This document shows positions 8,114 to 17,712 of a DNA stretch of 47,740 nucleotides, one piece after another. The DNA is taken from contig NZ_JAHNZZ010000001.1 of NCBI RefSeq assembly GCF_019039215.1, positions 456,042 through 503,781 on the forward strand, given 5' to 3'. The notes under the pieces are model-generated. The model made no database searches. It was not told the DNA's origin and worked only from the letters and a program-made list of their open reading frames with translations. Origin of the DNA: Bacillus sp. FJAT-29790. Its GTDB lineage: Bacteria; Bacillota; Bacilli; Bacillales; Cytobacillaceae. Every line of letters starts with the position of its first letter. The stretch's first letter is position 1. The position numbers and the translations under genes were made by a program.

Positions 8114-8893
8114 ATGGAAAAACTTAAAATTCGTGAAATTGAAGACAGGCTTGCAGAAGAAATAGACCTTGATAGCGTCTTCGTTAAGTCATTGGAAAAA
8201 GATGAGCGCAAAGGTGTACAGCTTTTATTGAAAAAATGGCAAAAGCGAAAAGAACGTGAAAAATTGTCTTATGAAAAGCATCTTCAAATGACCTTTTATG
8301 AGGAAAAATATCGGAACGAAGGATTTAGGTTCATTGCGGGTATTGATGAGGCCGGCAGAGGCCCGCTTGCAGGTCCTGTCGTAGCGGCTGCAGTCATTTT
8401 GTCATCAAACTTTTATTTACCAGGTCTTGATGATTCTAAAAAGCTATCCGAACAAAAGCGGAATGAGTATTATGAAATAATTAAATCTGAAGCCCTTGCG
8501 GTAAGCGCCGGAATCATTGATGTCGAGGAAATTGATCGAATCAATATTTTTGAAGCGACAAAAAAGGCAATGCTAACAGCGGTAGCAGGATTGGATATTA
8601 AACCAGACTTACTTCTCATTGATGCTGTTAAGTTAATCACTCCGTATCCACAGGAAGCGATTATTAAGGGTGATGCGAAAAGCATCTCAATTGCTGCAGC
8701 GTCGATTGTCGCTAAAGTGACCCGTGATCGCATGATGATTGAAATCGGAACAGAATATCCCCAATACGGATTTTCACAAAACATGGGGTACGGGACGAAA
8801 GAACATCTTGCTGCTATCCAAACATCCGGCGCTACACCCCACCATCGAAAAAGCTTTGCTCCCGTAAAGGATTATATAGGCGAAAAGAAGTAA
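8114..8893 (+). CDS. rnhB: Ribonuclease HII
   Basis: RNase HII cuts RNA in RNA-DNA hybrids and starts removal of misincorporated ribonucleotides. The 259-residue protein has an extra N-terminal segment (about 1-70, TBP-like as in Bacillus RNase HII) before the core. Catalytic residues include Asp78 and Glu79 in GIDEAGRGPLAGP and Asp170 in LLLIDAVKL; LDDSKKLSE is also conserved. The ATG at 8114 follows AAGGAG by 7 bases; the reading frame extends upstream to 8027 through the rbgA terminator, which is not a credible start. Confidence 0.96.
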   Translation: MEKLKIREIEDRLAEEIDLDSVFVKSLEKDERKGVQLLLKKWQKRKEREKLSYEKHLQMTFYEEKYRNEGFRFIAGIDEAGRGPLAGPVVAAAVILSSNFYLPGLDDSKKLSEQKRNEYYEIIKSEALAVSAGIIDVEEIDRINIFEATKKAMLTAVAGLDIKPDLLLIDAVKLITPYPQEAIIKGDAKSISIAAASIVAKVTRDRMMIEIGTEYPQYGFSQNMGYGTKEHLAAIQTSGATPHHRKSFAPVKDYIGEKK

Positions 8894-8906
8894 GCAGGTG
8901 AGATAA

Positions 8907-10844
8907 ATGCGACCATTCAACATCGGACAAAAGTTGCTAAGACAAGAAAAGACAACAGATCAAAAATCTCTTTCTTTTAGATCAGGGCAAATTGTTAACG
9001 GCAAAGTATTGAAGCTGTACCCGAATCAGATTGCTAGCGTTCAGATTGGATCACATAAAGTGATTGCGCAATTAGAAACCCCATTATCGGTAAATGATCG
9101 TCACTGGTTTCAAGTTCAAGCTGGTGAAGGAAAGGTACACCTCAAAGTGTTTGAGACGCCTAGTGAGAATGGAAAACCTCCTATGGTCGAGAACCTTCTA
9201 AAACAGCTTACTCTTCCTGTTTCGAAGGAAAATGCTGCACTGATTCAATTCTTTTTGAGAGAACAGCTCCCTATCACGAAAGACTCAATCCAAATGGCTA
9301 CAGAATGGCTTAAAGGCAGCCACTCATTCCACGACAGCATGCAGGCTATCAAGCTACAGTTGTCCAAGCAATTGCCATATACGAAGGATGTTTTCCTTTC
9401 TATATTATCTGTCATGAAAGATGAATCGCTTTCATCAATGCTGGATCAACTTCAATCACAATTAAAAACCGATCTTTCCTCAGACACCGCGAGCCGATTG
9501 TCTTCGCTTATTAATGAAATCAGCATGACTGAAAAGGAAAAAGCCAGCAACATCGCTCTTGTTCAACTTGTGAAGGAGTGGGTAGGATCATTCGGGAAAG
9601 AACGTTCTGAAACAGCTTTTAAGCTCTTGCAAAATCTTGGATTTATAGCTAAGGATGAAAGTGAAGATGCAATATTGAATCAGGCTGTGGAAAAATGGGT
9701 TGGAAAAGAAAATAAACTGTCAGGTCAAACAAATGGCAGATTATTAAGTGTAAATTTATTTAAAGAAATATTGGCTAACAATCAGCCCGGCAAACGTGAA
9801 GAGTTTATTCTTTCCTTAACAAAGCTTCAAAACCATTTAGAAGGCAACCCCGCAGGAAGCTCCGGATATGGAGATGTTAAGGAGCTAAAACATTTATTAA
9901 CTGAAGTAAGAGCAAATAACCTGCCAATTCCACTAAGTGAAGGTAAGATCACATCTTTGTCTAAAGAGATTTTTCGAGCGCTTATTCCGGAAATAAATAT
10001 GGATACTAATAAAAGCCCAGATTCAAGCCTTTCATTACTAACCAGCATGATTGCTAAAAACGGAGAACAAGCATTCATGCAACTAGCGAAAGTTCTTTCC
10101 ATGGACGATTCTGACCTAACAATAAAGTTTTCTGCGCAGGAACAAGCCTTACTTGCAAACTTGAAAAAAGAGGTCCAAATAGGGAGTGTGCAGTGGGAAA
10201 ATTCGCATGTGGTTAATGAACAAATAAAGAAAGTAATCAGAATAATGGGGCTTTCATATGAACATGAAGCCTTTAAAATATTGAAACAACCAGAAGTGGA
10301 CGGCATAAACAAAATAGATACACTTAAACCTCTTCTAATGCGGCTATTAAACGAGGAAGCCCCAGCCCATATCAAAGATGCAGCAGAAAAGCTTTTGCAC
10401 AAAATAACAGGCTTCCAGGTGCTGTCACAGGAAGTTGGTCCGATTCAGCAATATATATTCCAAATCCCATTGTCTTTTTGGGACAAAAAAACCGATTTAA
10501 CGATGCAGTGGAGCGGAAAGAAAACAGAAAATGGCAAGATTGATCCAAATTACTGTCGTGTTCTTTTTTATTTAAATCTCGATTTTTTAAAGGAGACAAT
10601 CGTAGATTTGCAAGTCCAAAATAGAGTCATGAATATTACGATTATTAATGACAAAAACGATTTAAAAATGCTTGCAGCACCGTTATTTGCAAACTTGAAA
10701 GAAGGTTTAGCTATACTCAATTACCAGCTATCTTCAATCACTTTTGAAAAACCTGCTGACAACAAACAAATCATCGAAGCAAAAGATGCTGTTACATCTC
10801 AGATCATGCCTAATCAATTCAATGGAGTGGATTTTCGGATATGA
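8907..10844 (+). CDS. ylqG: YlqG-like protein, FliK-like C-terminal domain
   Basis: This is a 645-residue protein in the place of B. subtilis ylqG, of unknown function. The first 100 residues form a beta-rich segment (GQIVNGKVLKLYPNQIASVQIGS), the middle is helical and variable, and the C-terminal 160 residues (VLFYLNLDFLKETIVDLQV, then LKEGLAILNYQLSSITFE) resemble the hook-length control domain of FliK. It overlaps ylqH, which encodes a FlhB C-terminal-like domain, so the two copy the FliK-FlhB partnership of flagellar export. The family role is my inference from this pattern and context. The start follows AGGTGAG, 13 bases after rnhB. Confidence 0.8.
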   Translation: MRPFNIGQKLLRQEKTTDQKSLSFRSGQIVNGKVLKLYPNQIASVQIGSHKVIAQLETPLSVNDRHWFQVQAGEGKVHLKVFETPSENGKPPMVENLLKQLTLPVSKENAALIQFFLREQLPITKDSIQMATEWLKGSHSFHDSMQAIKLQLSKQLPYTKDVFLSILSVMKDESLSSMLDQLQSQLKTDLSSDTASRLSSLINEISMTEKEKASNIALVQLVKEWVGSFGKERSETAFKLLQNLGFIAKDESEDAILNQAVEKWVGKENKLSGQTNGRLLSVNLFKEILANNQPGKREEFILSLTKLQNHLEGNPAGSSGYGDVKELKHLLTEVRANNLPIPLSEGKITSLSKEIFRALIPEINMDTNKSPDSSLSLLTSMIAKNGEQAFMQLAKVLSMDDSDLTIKFSAQEQALLANLKKEVQIGSVQWENSHVVNEQIKKVIRIMGLSYEHEAFKILKQPEVDGINKIDTLKPLLMRLLNEEAPAHIKDAAEKLLHKITGFQVLSQEVGPIQQYIFQIPLSFWDKKTDLTMQWSGKKTENGKIDPNYCRVLFYLNLDFLKETIVDLQVQNRVMNITIINDKNDLKMLAAPLFANLKEGLAILNYQLSSITFEKPADNKQIIEAKDAVTSQIMPNQFNGVDFRI

Positions 10845-11131
10845 AAAATAGGGAAAAGGAGCTTCGAAAAGTGGCTGTCGCACTTACCTATGACAGCTAT
10901 GGACAAAATGCCCCGCACATCGCAGCGAAGGGAAAAGGACTGATCGCAGAAAATATTTTAGAAAAGGCAAAAGAATACAGTATTCCAATTCAACAGGATC
11001 CGTCATTAGTAGAACTTCTCGGAAAACTTAACATCAATGAACAAATACCAACAGAATTATATCAAGCAGTTGCTGAGGTATTTGCTTTTATTTACAAAGC
11101 TGATCAAGTGGCCGGTGGAAAAAAACAATGA
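10841..11131 (+). CDS. ylqH: YlqH, stand-alone FlhB cytoplasmic C-terminal domain
   Basis: The 96-residue protein aligns with residues 280-357 of FlhB encoded at 39166, that is, just the part after the NPTH autocleavage site. The match covers VALTYD (FlhB IALKYD), PHIAAKGKG (FlhB PYVVAKGVD) and IPTELYQAVAEVFAFIYK (FlhB IPEEFFKAVAEILAYVYR). Such proteins are known as FlhX/FlhB2-like and can substitute for the cleaved FlhB C-terminal fragment in some bacteria. It has no membrane segments and no NPTH. The start overlaps the ylqG stop as ATGA, so the two are translationally coupled. The 203-base gap before sucC shows no further gene. Confidence 0.88.
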   Translation: MKNREKELRKVAVALTYDSYGQNAPHIAAKGKGLIAENILEKAKEYSIPIQQDPSLVELLGKLNINEQIPTELYQAVAEVFAFIYKADQVAGGKKQ

Positions 11132-11334
11132 AGGCAACCTAATCCTATATTAAAAAATTATTTTCACTCTTGAAAAGAAGGAATCTACTATGAACACAGG
11201 GTTATATGGGTAGTTAATGTTAGAAATTTTTAAAGAAAGATAATATTTGCCTAATAAAGGTGGACAAGGTATGTGTCATTTAATAAAATGGAAGCGCAGT
11301 CTATATTTTAAAGAGTTTGATAGGAGGATGGGAA

Positions 11335-12495
11335 ATGAATATACATGAGTACCAAGGAAAAGATGTCCTCAGAAAATACGGGGTAGCAGTTCCAAATGGA
11401 AAAGTGGCTTTTACGGTTGAAGAAGCAGTAGAAGCTGCAAAAGAATTAGGGACTGAGGTTTGTGTAGTAAAAGCGCAAATTCATGCTGGTGGTCGTGGAA
11501 AAGCTGGCGGTGTAAAAGTTGCCAAAAGTTTAGATGAAGTACGTACATATGCGAATGAAATTTTAGGAAAAACGCTTATTACGCATCAAACAGGGCCTGA
11601 GGGGAAAGAAGTTAAACGCTTACTTATTGAAGAAGGCTGCGACATCAAAAAAGAATACTATATTGGTTTAGTATTAGATCGCGCAACTTCAAATGTTGTA
11701 TTAATGGCTTCTGAAGAAGGCGGCACTGAAATTGAAGAAGTGGCAGAAAAAACGCCAGAGAAAATCTTCAAAGAAGAAATCGATCCGATTGTCGGTTTAA
11801 CTGGATTCCAAGCACGCCGGATCGCTTTTAATATAAACATCCCGAAAGAACTTGTTGGGCAAGCAGTAAAATTCATGATGGGCTTGTACAAAGCTTACAT
11901 CGAAAAGGATTGTTCAATCGCTGAAATCAATCCGTTAGTTGTTACTGGCGATGGAAAAGTAATGGCACTTGACGCGAAATTAAACTTCGACGCCAATGCT
12001 TTATACCGCCAAAAAGATATATTAGAATACCGTGATTTAGAAGAAGAAGATGTGAAAGAAATCGAAGCTTCTAAATATGATTTAAGCTACATTTCTTTAG
12101 ACGGAAATATCGGCTGTATGGTTAACGGTGCAGGCCTTGCGATGGCGACAATGGATATCGTTAAACACTATGGCGGCGACCCTGCCAACTTCCTTGATGT
12201 TGGGGGCGGTGCTACAGCAGAGAAGGTAACGGAAGCATTCAAAATCATCCTTTCTGATCAAAACGTAAAAGGTATTTTCGTAAATATCTTTGGCGGAATA
12301 ATGAAATGTGATGTGATTGCAACAGGTGTAGTAGAAGCTGCAAAGCAAGTTGGCTTGGAAGTTCCTTTAGTTGTTCGTTTAGAAGGAACAAATGTTGATT
12401 TAGGTAAAGAAATTCTTAACAAATCCGGCTTAAATATTGTTGCAGCTGAATCTATGGCTGACGGCGCACAAAAAATCGTTTCATTAGTAGGGTGA
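11335..12495 (+). CDS. sucC: Succinyl-CoA synthetase (ADP-forming) beta subunit
   Basis: SucC provides the ATP-grasp nucleotide site of the TCA-cycle enzyme that makes ATP from succinyl-CoA. The 386-residue protein shows the N-terminal ATP-grasp ([31 protein letters not shown]) and the C-terminal CoA-ligase domain ([28 protein letters not shown]). The ATG at 11335 is 7 bases from AGGAGG; a longer frame from 11317 starts inside the region before the ribosome binding site. It forms an operon with sucD, 16 bases downstream. Confidence 0.98.
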   Translation: MNIHEYQGKDVLRKYGVAVPNGKVAFTVEEAVEAAKELGTEVCVVKAQIHAGGRGKAGGVKVAKSLDEVRTYANEILGKTLITHQTGPEGKEVKRLLIEEGCDIKKEYYIGLVLDRATSNVVLMASEEGGTEIEEVAEKTPEKIFKEEIDPIVGLTGFQARRIAFNINIPKELVGQAVKFMMGLYKAYIEKDCSIAEINPLVVTGDGKVMALDAKLNFDANALYRQKDILEYRDLEEEDVKEIEASKYDLSYISLDGNIGCMVNGAGLAMATMDIVKHYGGDPANFLDVGGGATAEKVTEAFKIILSDQNVKGIFVNIFGGIMKCDVIATGVVEAAKQVGLEVPLVVRLEGTNVDLGKEILNKSGLNIVAAESMADGAQKIVSLVG

Positions 12496-12511
12496 GAAAG
12501 GAGAATTAACA

Positions 12512-13414
12512 GTGAGCGTATTTATTAATAAAGATACTAAAGTTATCGTACAGGGGATTACAGGTTCAACAGCCCTTTTCCATACTAAACAAATGCTTGA
12601 ATACGGCACGAAAATTGTCGGCGGTGTCACTCCTGGAAAGGGTGGAACAGAAGTAGAAGGAGTACCTGTTTTCAACACGGTTGAAGATGCGGTTAAAGCG
12701 ACGGGTGCTAATGCTTCCGTTATCTATGTTCCAGCTCCATTTGCGGCAGATGCCATTTTAGAAGCGGTTGATGCAGAGCTTGATTTGGCTATTTGTATTA
12801 CTGAACATATTCCTGTATTGGATATGGTGAAAGTAAAGCGTTATATGGAAGGCAAAAAGACGCGTCTTGTTGGTCCAAACTGTCCTGGTGTTATCACTGC
12901 GGATGAATGTAAAATCGGGATTATGCCTGGCTACATTCATAAAAAAGGCCACGTTGGGGTTGTTTCCCGTTCAGGAACATTAACATATGAAGCTGTTCAC
13001 CAACTAACACAAGCTGGAATCGGTCAGACTACAGCTGTAGGTATTGGCGGTGACCCAGTTAACGGCACTAATTTCATCGATGTTTTAGATGCTTTCAATA
13101 ATGATCCTGACACATATGCTGTTATTATGATTGGTGAAATCGGTGGAACAGCTGAAGAAGAAGCGGCTGAGTGGGTTAAAGCGAATATGACAAAGCCTGT
13201 TGTAGGATTCATTGGCGGACGCACTGCTCCTCCAGGGAAACGCATGGGACACGCTGGTGCGATCATTTCTGGCGGTAAAGGGACGGCAGATGAAAAGATT
13301 CGCGTTATGAATGAATGTGGAATTGAAGTTGCTGAAACACCATCCGTTATGGGTGAAACGTTAATTAAGGTCCTTAAAGAAAAAGGCCTTTACGATAAGT
13401 GTAAAACGCATTAA
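12512..13414 (+). CDS. sucD: Succinyl-CoA synthetase alpha subunit
   Basis: SucD binds CoA and carries the phosphorylated histidine of the reaction. The 300-residue protein shows [16 protein letters not shown], the CoA-binding Rossmann fold, and the active-site His in [18 protein letters not shown] at 12512 follows AAGGAG by 8 bases and gives the standard N-terminus. It is the partner of sucC, and a probable terminator follows. Confidence 0.98.
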   Translation: MSVFINKDTKVIVQGITGSTALFHTKQMLEYGTKIVGGVTPGKGGTEVEGVPVFNTVEDAVKATGANASVIYVPAPFAADAILEAVDAELDLAICITEHIPVLDMVKVKRYMEGKKTRLVGPNCPGVITADECKIGIMPGYIHKKGHVGVVSRSGTLTYEAVHQLTQAGIGQTTAVGIGGDPVNGTNFIDVLDAFNNDPDTYAVIMIGEIGGTAEEEAAEWVKANMTKPVVGFIGGRTAPPGKRMGHAGAIISGGKGTADEKIRVMNECGIEVAETPSVMGETLIKVLKEKGLYDKCKTH

Positions 13415-13445
13415 TTTCGCTTTTATTTAGATATTTAACAGTCTA

Positions 13446-13478
13446 AAGTCCCCCTTTTATAGGGGGGCTATTTCTACA
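13446..13478 (+). terminator. Probable terminator after sucD
   Basis: AGTCCCCC, loop TTTTATA, GGGGGGCT, then ATTTCT. The stem is strong and the T-tract is poor. It lies about 32 bases after the sucD stop. Confidence 0.7.
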
Positions 13479-13590
13479 TTCAAGCTACCTTTTTTATAAA
13501 TTTAGGGGAATAGCGCATCTCGTAATTGTCTTCATGAGCTCATAAGATTAAAATTAGCGGACGAATAAATAACCAATTAGGAGGTTTCCA

Positions 13591-14460
13591 ATGGACGATT
13601 TCACATTAAGGCTCGCACATCTGCATCACTGCAGAGATATAGGCTGGAAAACAATATATAAGATATTAAAGTCAGATCCCGAACTTAAATCCATTTACCA
13701 ATACTCCTTCAATGACTTCATTGTACAGCAAACGCAATTCCCTCTCTCAACTACTCTCAATGACCTTCAATCCGATGTAATTCACGAGCAAATCCGTCAG
13801 TACACTCCAAATGGCATCCAAATTATCACAATTTTTGATCAAGAATATCCTGCCTTATTAAAAGAAACTTATCAGCCGCCTTGGGTATTATATGCAAAAG
13901 GTGACCTTTCATTATTAATAAAAGACATTCATTTAGCTGTCGTTGGCTCAAGACAACATACGGCATACGGAGAAAACTCAATAAATTACCTATTTCCTAA
14001 ATTAATAGAAAAGGGTGTCGTTATTGTCAGTGGATTAGCAGCAGGGATTGATACAATTGCTCATCATTCTGCGATTAATCATGGGGGGAAAACGATCGCA
14101 GTGATTGCTGGCGGCTTGTATCATATCTATCCTCACACCAATAAAAAACTTGCCTCTGAAATGATGAGAAACCATTTAATCATTTCTGAGTATCCCCCAG
14201 ATACAAGGCCAACAAGATGGCAATTCCCAATGAGAAACCGAGTAATCAGTGGCATGAGCAAGGGAACATTGATTGTCCAGGCGAAAAGCAAAAGTGGATC
14301 ATTAATTACAGCTAACTATGCTGTCCAAGAAGGCAGGGATGTGTTTGCTCTTCCTGGAAGTATTTTTAGTCCTTATTCAATGGGAACAAACGAGCTAATA
14401 CAGCAAGGAGCAAAGCTAGTAAATACCCCTGAAGATATATTAGAAGAATTGATTTTTTAA
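13591..14460 (+). CDS. dprA: DNA processing protein DprA (Smf)
   Basis: DprA loads RecA on incoming single-stranded DNA during natural transformation. The 289-residue protein has the extended Rossmann DprA core: VVGSRQHTAYG, VSGLAAGIDTIAHHSA, IAVIAGGLYHIYP, FPMRNRVISGMSKGTLIVQA and SGSLITANYAVQEGRDVFALPGS. It lacks the C-terminal winged helix of many DprA proteins, as in B. subtilis. AGGAGG lies 6 bases before the ATG. Its presence alone does not show that the strain is competent. Confidence 0.96.
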   Translation: MDDFTLRLAHLHHCRDIGWKTIYKILKSDPELKSIYQYSFNDFIVQQTQFPLSTTLNDLQSDVIHEQIRQYTPNGIQIITIFDQEYPALLKETYQPPWVLYAKGDLSLLIKDIHLAVVGSRQHTAYGENSINYLFPKLIEKGVVIVSGLAAGIDTIAHHSAINHGGKTIAVIAGGLYHIYPHTNKKLASEMMRNHLIISEYPPDTRPTRWQFPMRNRVISGMSKGTLIVQAKSKSGSLITANYAVQEGRDVFALPGSIFSPYSMGTNELIQQGAKLVNTPEDILEELIF

Positions 14461-14758
14461 TGGAATTTATCGAGCAAGCTAAGGTGGAAATATGGACGCA
14501 AATAACGCCAAGGCGAATTTGATTAATTTTTCATGTATTTTTCTTGATAAATGGATGTATAATCTTAAAACTAATTTGTTAATAACAGTGAAGCATAATA
14601 TTATTTTTAACAATATTATTCAAAAAGGTTGAAATTCTTTCGAAACTGTTATACATTTTGCAACAGATGTTCGAAATTAAGAATATTTATTCGATGGTCA
14701 TATGGTTGATAAAAATCTTATACAGTGAATGGGACATTGAAACCAAGTTTTAGAAAAT
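14461..14758 (+). other. AT-rich intergenic stretch after dprA
   Basis: No gene is supported. An AT-only stem (ATAATATT 14595-14602 with AATATTAT 14612-14619) and an isolated TATAAT at 14558 are present. The last 7 bases (AGAAAAT) are the left copy of the direct repeat flanking the element that follows. Confidence 0.5.
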
Positions 14759-14988
14759 GGCTGTTTTCGCATAGACTGTTGTTTTTAACTTTGAAAGTTT
14801 GCTCGTTGATTTCCGCTGCGGGCACTTGCTTTCCGCGGGGAGTGACGGGAGCCTCCTCGGCGTTACCGCCTGTGGGGTCTCCCGTTCCCTCTATTCCCGC
14901 AGGAGTCAAGTGCCCTCCACTCCAATCAACTCAGATAGTTAAATTAAAATTATGGTCATAAAACAACAAACATTACGAAAACAACCTA
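14759..14988 (-). repeat. MITE-like intergenic repeat, copy E (full length, inverted)
   Basis: This 230-bp copy is in the opposite orientation to copies A and C. On the + strand it starts GGCTGTTTTCG and ends CGAAAACAACC (10 of 11 paired). TAGAAAAT occurs at 14751-14758 and again at 14989-14996, a perfect 8-bp direct repeat. The interior has strongly self-complementary blocks such as the CCGCGGGG region. It lies in the dprA-topA gap. No ORF belongs to it. Confidence 0.93.
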
Positions 14989-15094
14989 GAAAATAAAAGA
15001 ATTTGGCTAACTTGCTGGAGACATCCAATCTCAATTCGCATTTCTAACTTCGCACCTCTAGAATGTAACCGTTTTTAGGTTTTTACGATTTTGT

Positions 15095-15121
15095 TTGACA
15101 AAGACGAAAGAGATGTACAAT
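15095..15121 (+). promoter_or_regulatory. Candidate promoter for topA
   Basis: TTGACA (15095-15100) and TACAAT (15116-15121) are close to consensus but only 15 bases apart, which is short. A leader of about 150 bases would follow, containing a hairpin TAGCAGG (15197-15203) / CCTGCTA (15209-15215) with no T-tract. Confidence 0.45.
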
Positions 15122-15273
15122 AATAGTGGATATTTCATAAGAATAAATAAGCTGTTATATAATTCAAGGCTAATAAGGCTGTGAAACATAAATAGATAGC
15201 AGGATAACCCTGCTAAATTATTAAATAGAGCGCTATTGTTTTTCTAAATATCCCTCTTAAGGAGGATTAATTG

Positions 15274-17349
15274 ATGTCAGAGTTTCTAGTAATCGTTGAG
15301 TCTCCCGCAAAGGCGAAAACGATCGAGCGTTATCTTGGTAAGAAATATAAAGTGAAAGCATCGATGGGGCATGTCAGGGATTTACCGAAAAGCCAAATGG
15401 GTGTTGACGTAGAAAATCATTTTCAACCGAAGTACATTACAATCCGCGGAAAGGGCCCTGTTTTGAAAGAGTTAAAGACAGCAGCCAAAAAGGCAAAAAA
15501 AATCTATCTCGCAGCTGACCCTGATCGTGAAGGGGAAGCGATTGCTTGGCACTTAGCTCATAGCCTGAACATGGATGTCACTTCTGATTGCCGCGTTGTT
15601 TTTAACGAAATTACGAAGGATGCGATAAAAGAGTCTTTCAAGCATCCAAGGCCGATTAACATGGATTTAGTCGATGCCCAGCAAGCTAGAAGGATGTTGG
15701 ACAGATTGGTTGGTTACAACATCAGCCCATTATTATGGAAAAAAGTCAAAAAAGGTTTAAGCGCAGGGCGAGTTCAGTCGGTGGCTGTCCGGTTAATTAT
15801 AGACAGAGAAAAGGAAATAAAGGCCTTTATTCCAGAAGAGTATTGGTCAATAGATGGCGAATTCCTTAAAGGAAAAGACAGCTTTGAAGCATCTTTTTAT
15901 GGGGTAGGGAATGAAAAAGTCGAGTTGAAATCTCAATCGGATGTTCAAAACGTACTAAGCCAAATGAAGGGCAATAAGTTTGACGTAACGTCTGTGACAA
16001 AAAAGGAACGGAAGCGAAACCCAGCTGCACCATTCACTACATCATCCCTTCAGCAAGAAGCAGCGCGTAAATTGAATTTCCGTGCGAAGAAAACGATGAT
16101 GCTTGCTCAGCAATTGTATGAAGGAATAGACCTCGGCAAGGAAGGTACAGTCGGTTTAATCACCTACATGAGGACAGATTCAACTCGAATCTCAGAAATT
16201 GCCCAAGGAGAAGCTGCTGATTTTATTGAAAGATCCTATGGGAAAGAGTTTCTTCAGACCGAAAAGAAAAAGGAAAAGAAAAAATCAAATACACAGGATG
16301 CTCATGAGGCGATCCGGCCAACAAGCGTCGCAAAAGAGCCAAGTAGCTTGAAGGAATATCTTTCTAGAGACCAGCTGCGTTTATACAGGTTAATATGGGA
16401 GCGCTTCGTTGCTAGTCAAATGGCATCAGCCGTAATGGATACGATGAGTGTTGATTTGAAAAACGGAGAAGTCATTTTTAGAGCTACCGGTTCGAAAGTG
16501 AAATTCCCTGGCTTCATGAAAGTCTATGTTGAAGGCACAGATGATCAGTCGGAGGAAAAAGACAGAATGCTTCCTGATTTGAAAGAAGGAGACGAGGTTC
16601 TAAAAAAAGATATTGAACCAAAACAGCATTTTACACAGCCCCCTCCAAGATATACGGAAGCACGACTTGTGAAAACGCTTGAAGAGCGTGGGATTGGCCG
16701 GCCTTCCACATTTGCGCCGACTTTGGATACAATCCAAAAGCGAGGGTATGTCGCCTTGGATAACAAAAGATTCATTCCAACTGAGCTCGGAGAAATCGTG
16801 TCAGAATTAATTCTTGAGTTTTTCCCTGACATTCTTGATATCGAATTCACGGCGAAAATGGAAAAGGATCTGGACTATATTGAAGAAGGAAAAGTGAACT
16901 GGGTTCAGATTATTGACGGCTTCTATGGTGATTTCGAAAAGCATCTTCAAAAAGCTGAAAAAGAAATGCAAGAAGTTGAAATAAAAGATGAGCCAGCTGG
17001 TGAAGATTGTGAACAGTGCGGAAATCCGATGGTGTTTAAAATGGGGCGCTATGGCAAATTCATGGCATGCAGTAATTTCCCTGATTGCAGGAACACAAAG
17101 CCGATTGTTAAAGAGATCGGCGTTAAATGTCCGAAGTGTAATGAAGGTAATATAATAGAAAGAAAAAGTAAAAAACACCGGATTTTTTATGGATGTGACC
17201 GGTTCCCGGCATGCGACTTTATTTCCTGGGATAAGCCTTTACCGCGCAGTTGTCCAAAATGCGAAAAGCATCTTGTTGAGAAAAAACTGAAAAAAGGTGT
17301 ACAGGTTCAATGTGTTGAATGTGACTACAAGGAAGAGCAACAAAGTTAA
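15274..17349 (+). CDS. topA: DNA topoisomerase I
   Basis: This is a type IA topoisomerase that relaxes negative supercoils. The 691-residue protein has the Toprim domain ([17 protein letters not shown], then [12 protein letters not shown]), the cleavage domain with active-site Tyr298 in TYMRTDSTR, and three C-terminal Cys4 zinc-finger-type modules (CEQCG..CSNFPDC, CPKCN..CDRFPAC, CPKCE..CVEC). The ATG at 15274 is 8 bases from AAGGAGG; an in-frame TTG three bases earlier is less likely. A terminator follows directly. Confidence 0.98.
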   Translation: MSEFLVIVESPAKAKTIERYLGKKYKVKASMGHVRDLPKSQMGVDVENHFQPKYITIRGKGPVLKELKTAAKKAKKIYLAADPDREGEAIAWHLAHSLNMDVTSDCRVVFNEITKDAIKESFKHPRPINMDLVDAQQARRMLDRLVGYNISPLLWKKVKKGLSAGRVQSVAVRLIIDREKEIKAFIPEEYWSIDGEFLKGKDSFEASFYGVGNEKVELKSQSDVQNVLSQMKGNKFDVTSVTKKERKRNPAAPFTTSSLQQEAARKLNFRAKKTMMLAQQLYEGIDLGKEGTVGLITYMRTDSTRISEIAQGEAADFIERSYGKEFLQTEKKKEKKKSNTQDAHEAIRPTSVAKEPSSLKEYLSRDQLRLYRLIWERFVASQMASAVMDTMSVDLKNGEVIFRATGSKVKFPGFMKVYVEGTDDQSEEKDRMLPDLKEGDEVLKKDIEPKQHFTQPPPRYTEARLVKTLEERGIGRPSTFAPTLDTIQKRGYVALDNKRFIPTELGEIVSELILEFFPDILDIEFTAKMEKDLDYIEEGKVNWVQIIDGFYGDFEKHLQKAEKEMQEVEIKDEPAGEDCEQCGNPMVFKMGRYGKFMACSNFPDCRNTKPIVKEIGVKCPKCNEGNIIERKSKKHRIFYGCDRFPACDFISWDKPLPRSCPKCEKHLVEKKLKKGVQVQCVECDYKEEQQS

Positions 17350-17377
17350 GGGTGAGCTAAATTGCTCACTCTTTTTT
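17349..17377 (+). terminator. Rho-independent terminator after topA
   Basis: The stem AGGGTGAGC / GCTCACTCT (one G-T pair) has loop TAAATT and a T6 tail, overlapping the last base of the topA stop. Confidence 0.9.
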
Positions 17378-17699
17378 GTGCGAATCATTAATTGACGGTC
17401 ACCGCGCAAAACTTGTCCTTGATGACGCAAGGAATAACTAGTGCATGAAAGGTAGTTGAACGACATTTATATACCGGGCGGAAGCGTATACTCATGAATG
17501 TTTTTCTATTGGTAAATGAAGTAAGCATAAGGTATAACTGCAAATAATTGGGTAAAAGATAGATTTTTTAATGAAAATAGAACTTTTTTATCCTTAATAC
17601 GTATTGTTAATTGCAAAATGATTATGATTAAGGGTAAAGTAAGAAAGGATTGTTTTTGGATATAGTGGCGAATTGGGGATTATTTACATATGTACGTTT
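17378..17699 (+). other. Intergenic region between topA and trmFO
   Basis: No gene is supported. The first 100 bases are more GC-rich than the rest and contain a small hairpin (TCCTTG, ATGACG, CAAGGA at 17416-17433). A weak promoter-like pair TTGCAA (17611-17616), 18 bases, TAAAGT (17635-17640) is the best candidate for trmFO transcription, at low confidence. Confidence 0.35.
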
Positions 17700-17712
17700 G
17701 GAGGTTTGAAAA

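Noticed and set aside
9827..10402. 191-codon minus-strand ORF opposite ylqG
   Set aside because: It is Ser/Cys/Ile-rich, has no ribosome binding site and mirrors the codon use of the real gene on the other strand.
14670..14750. Possible 28-codon ORF (MFEIKNIYSMVIW...) after dprA
   Set aside because: It lacks a ribosome binding site and known family features; likely chance.
14725..14961. ORFs of 60-80 codons on both strands within repeat copy E
   Set aside because: The sequence is an inverted-repeat element with different coding content in each copy, so these frames are a by-product of its GC-rich palindromes.
15058..15189. Minus-strand ORF of 43 codons opposite the topA leader, starting MFHSLISLELYN and rich in hydrophobic residues
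   Set aside because: It has no ribosome binding site, lies across the topA promoter and is explained by AT-rich composition. I would keep it only if homologues appear.
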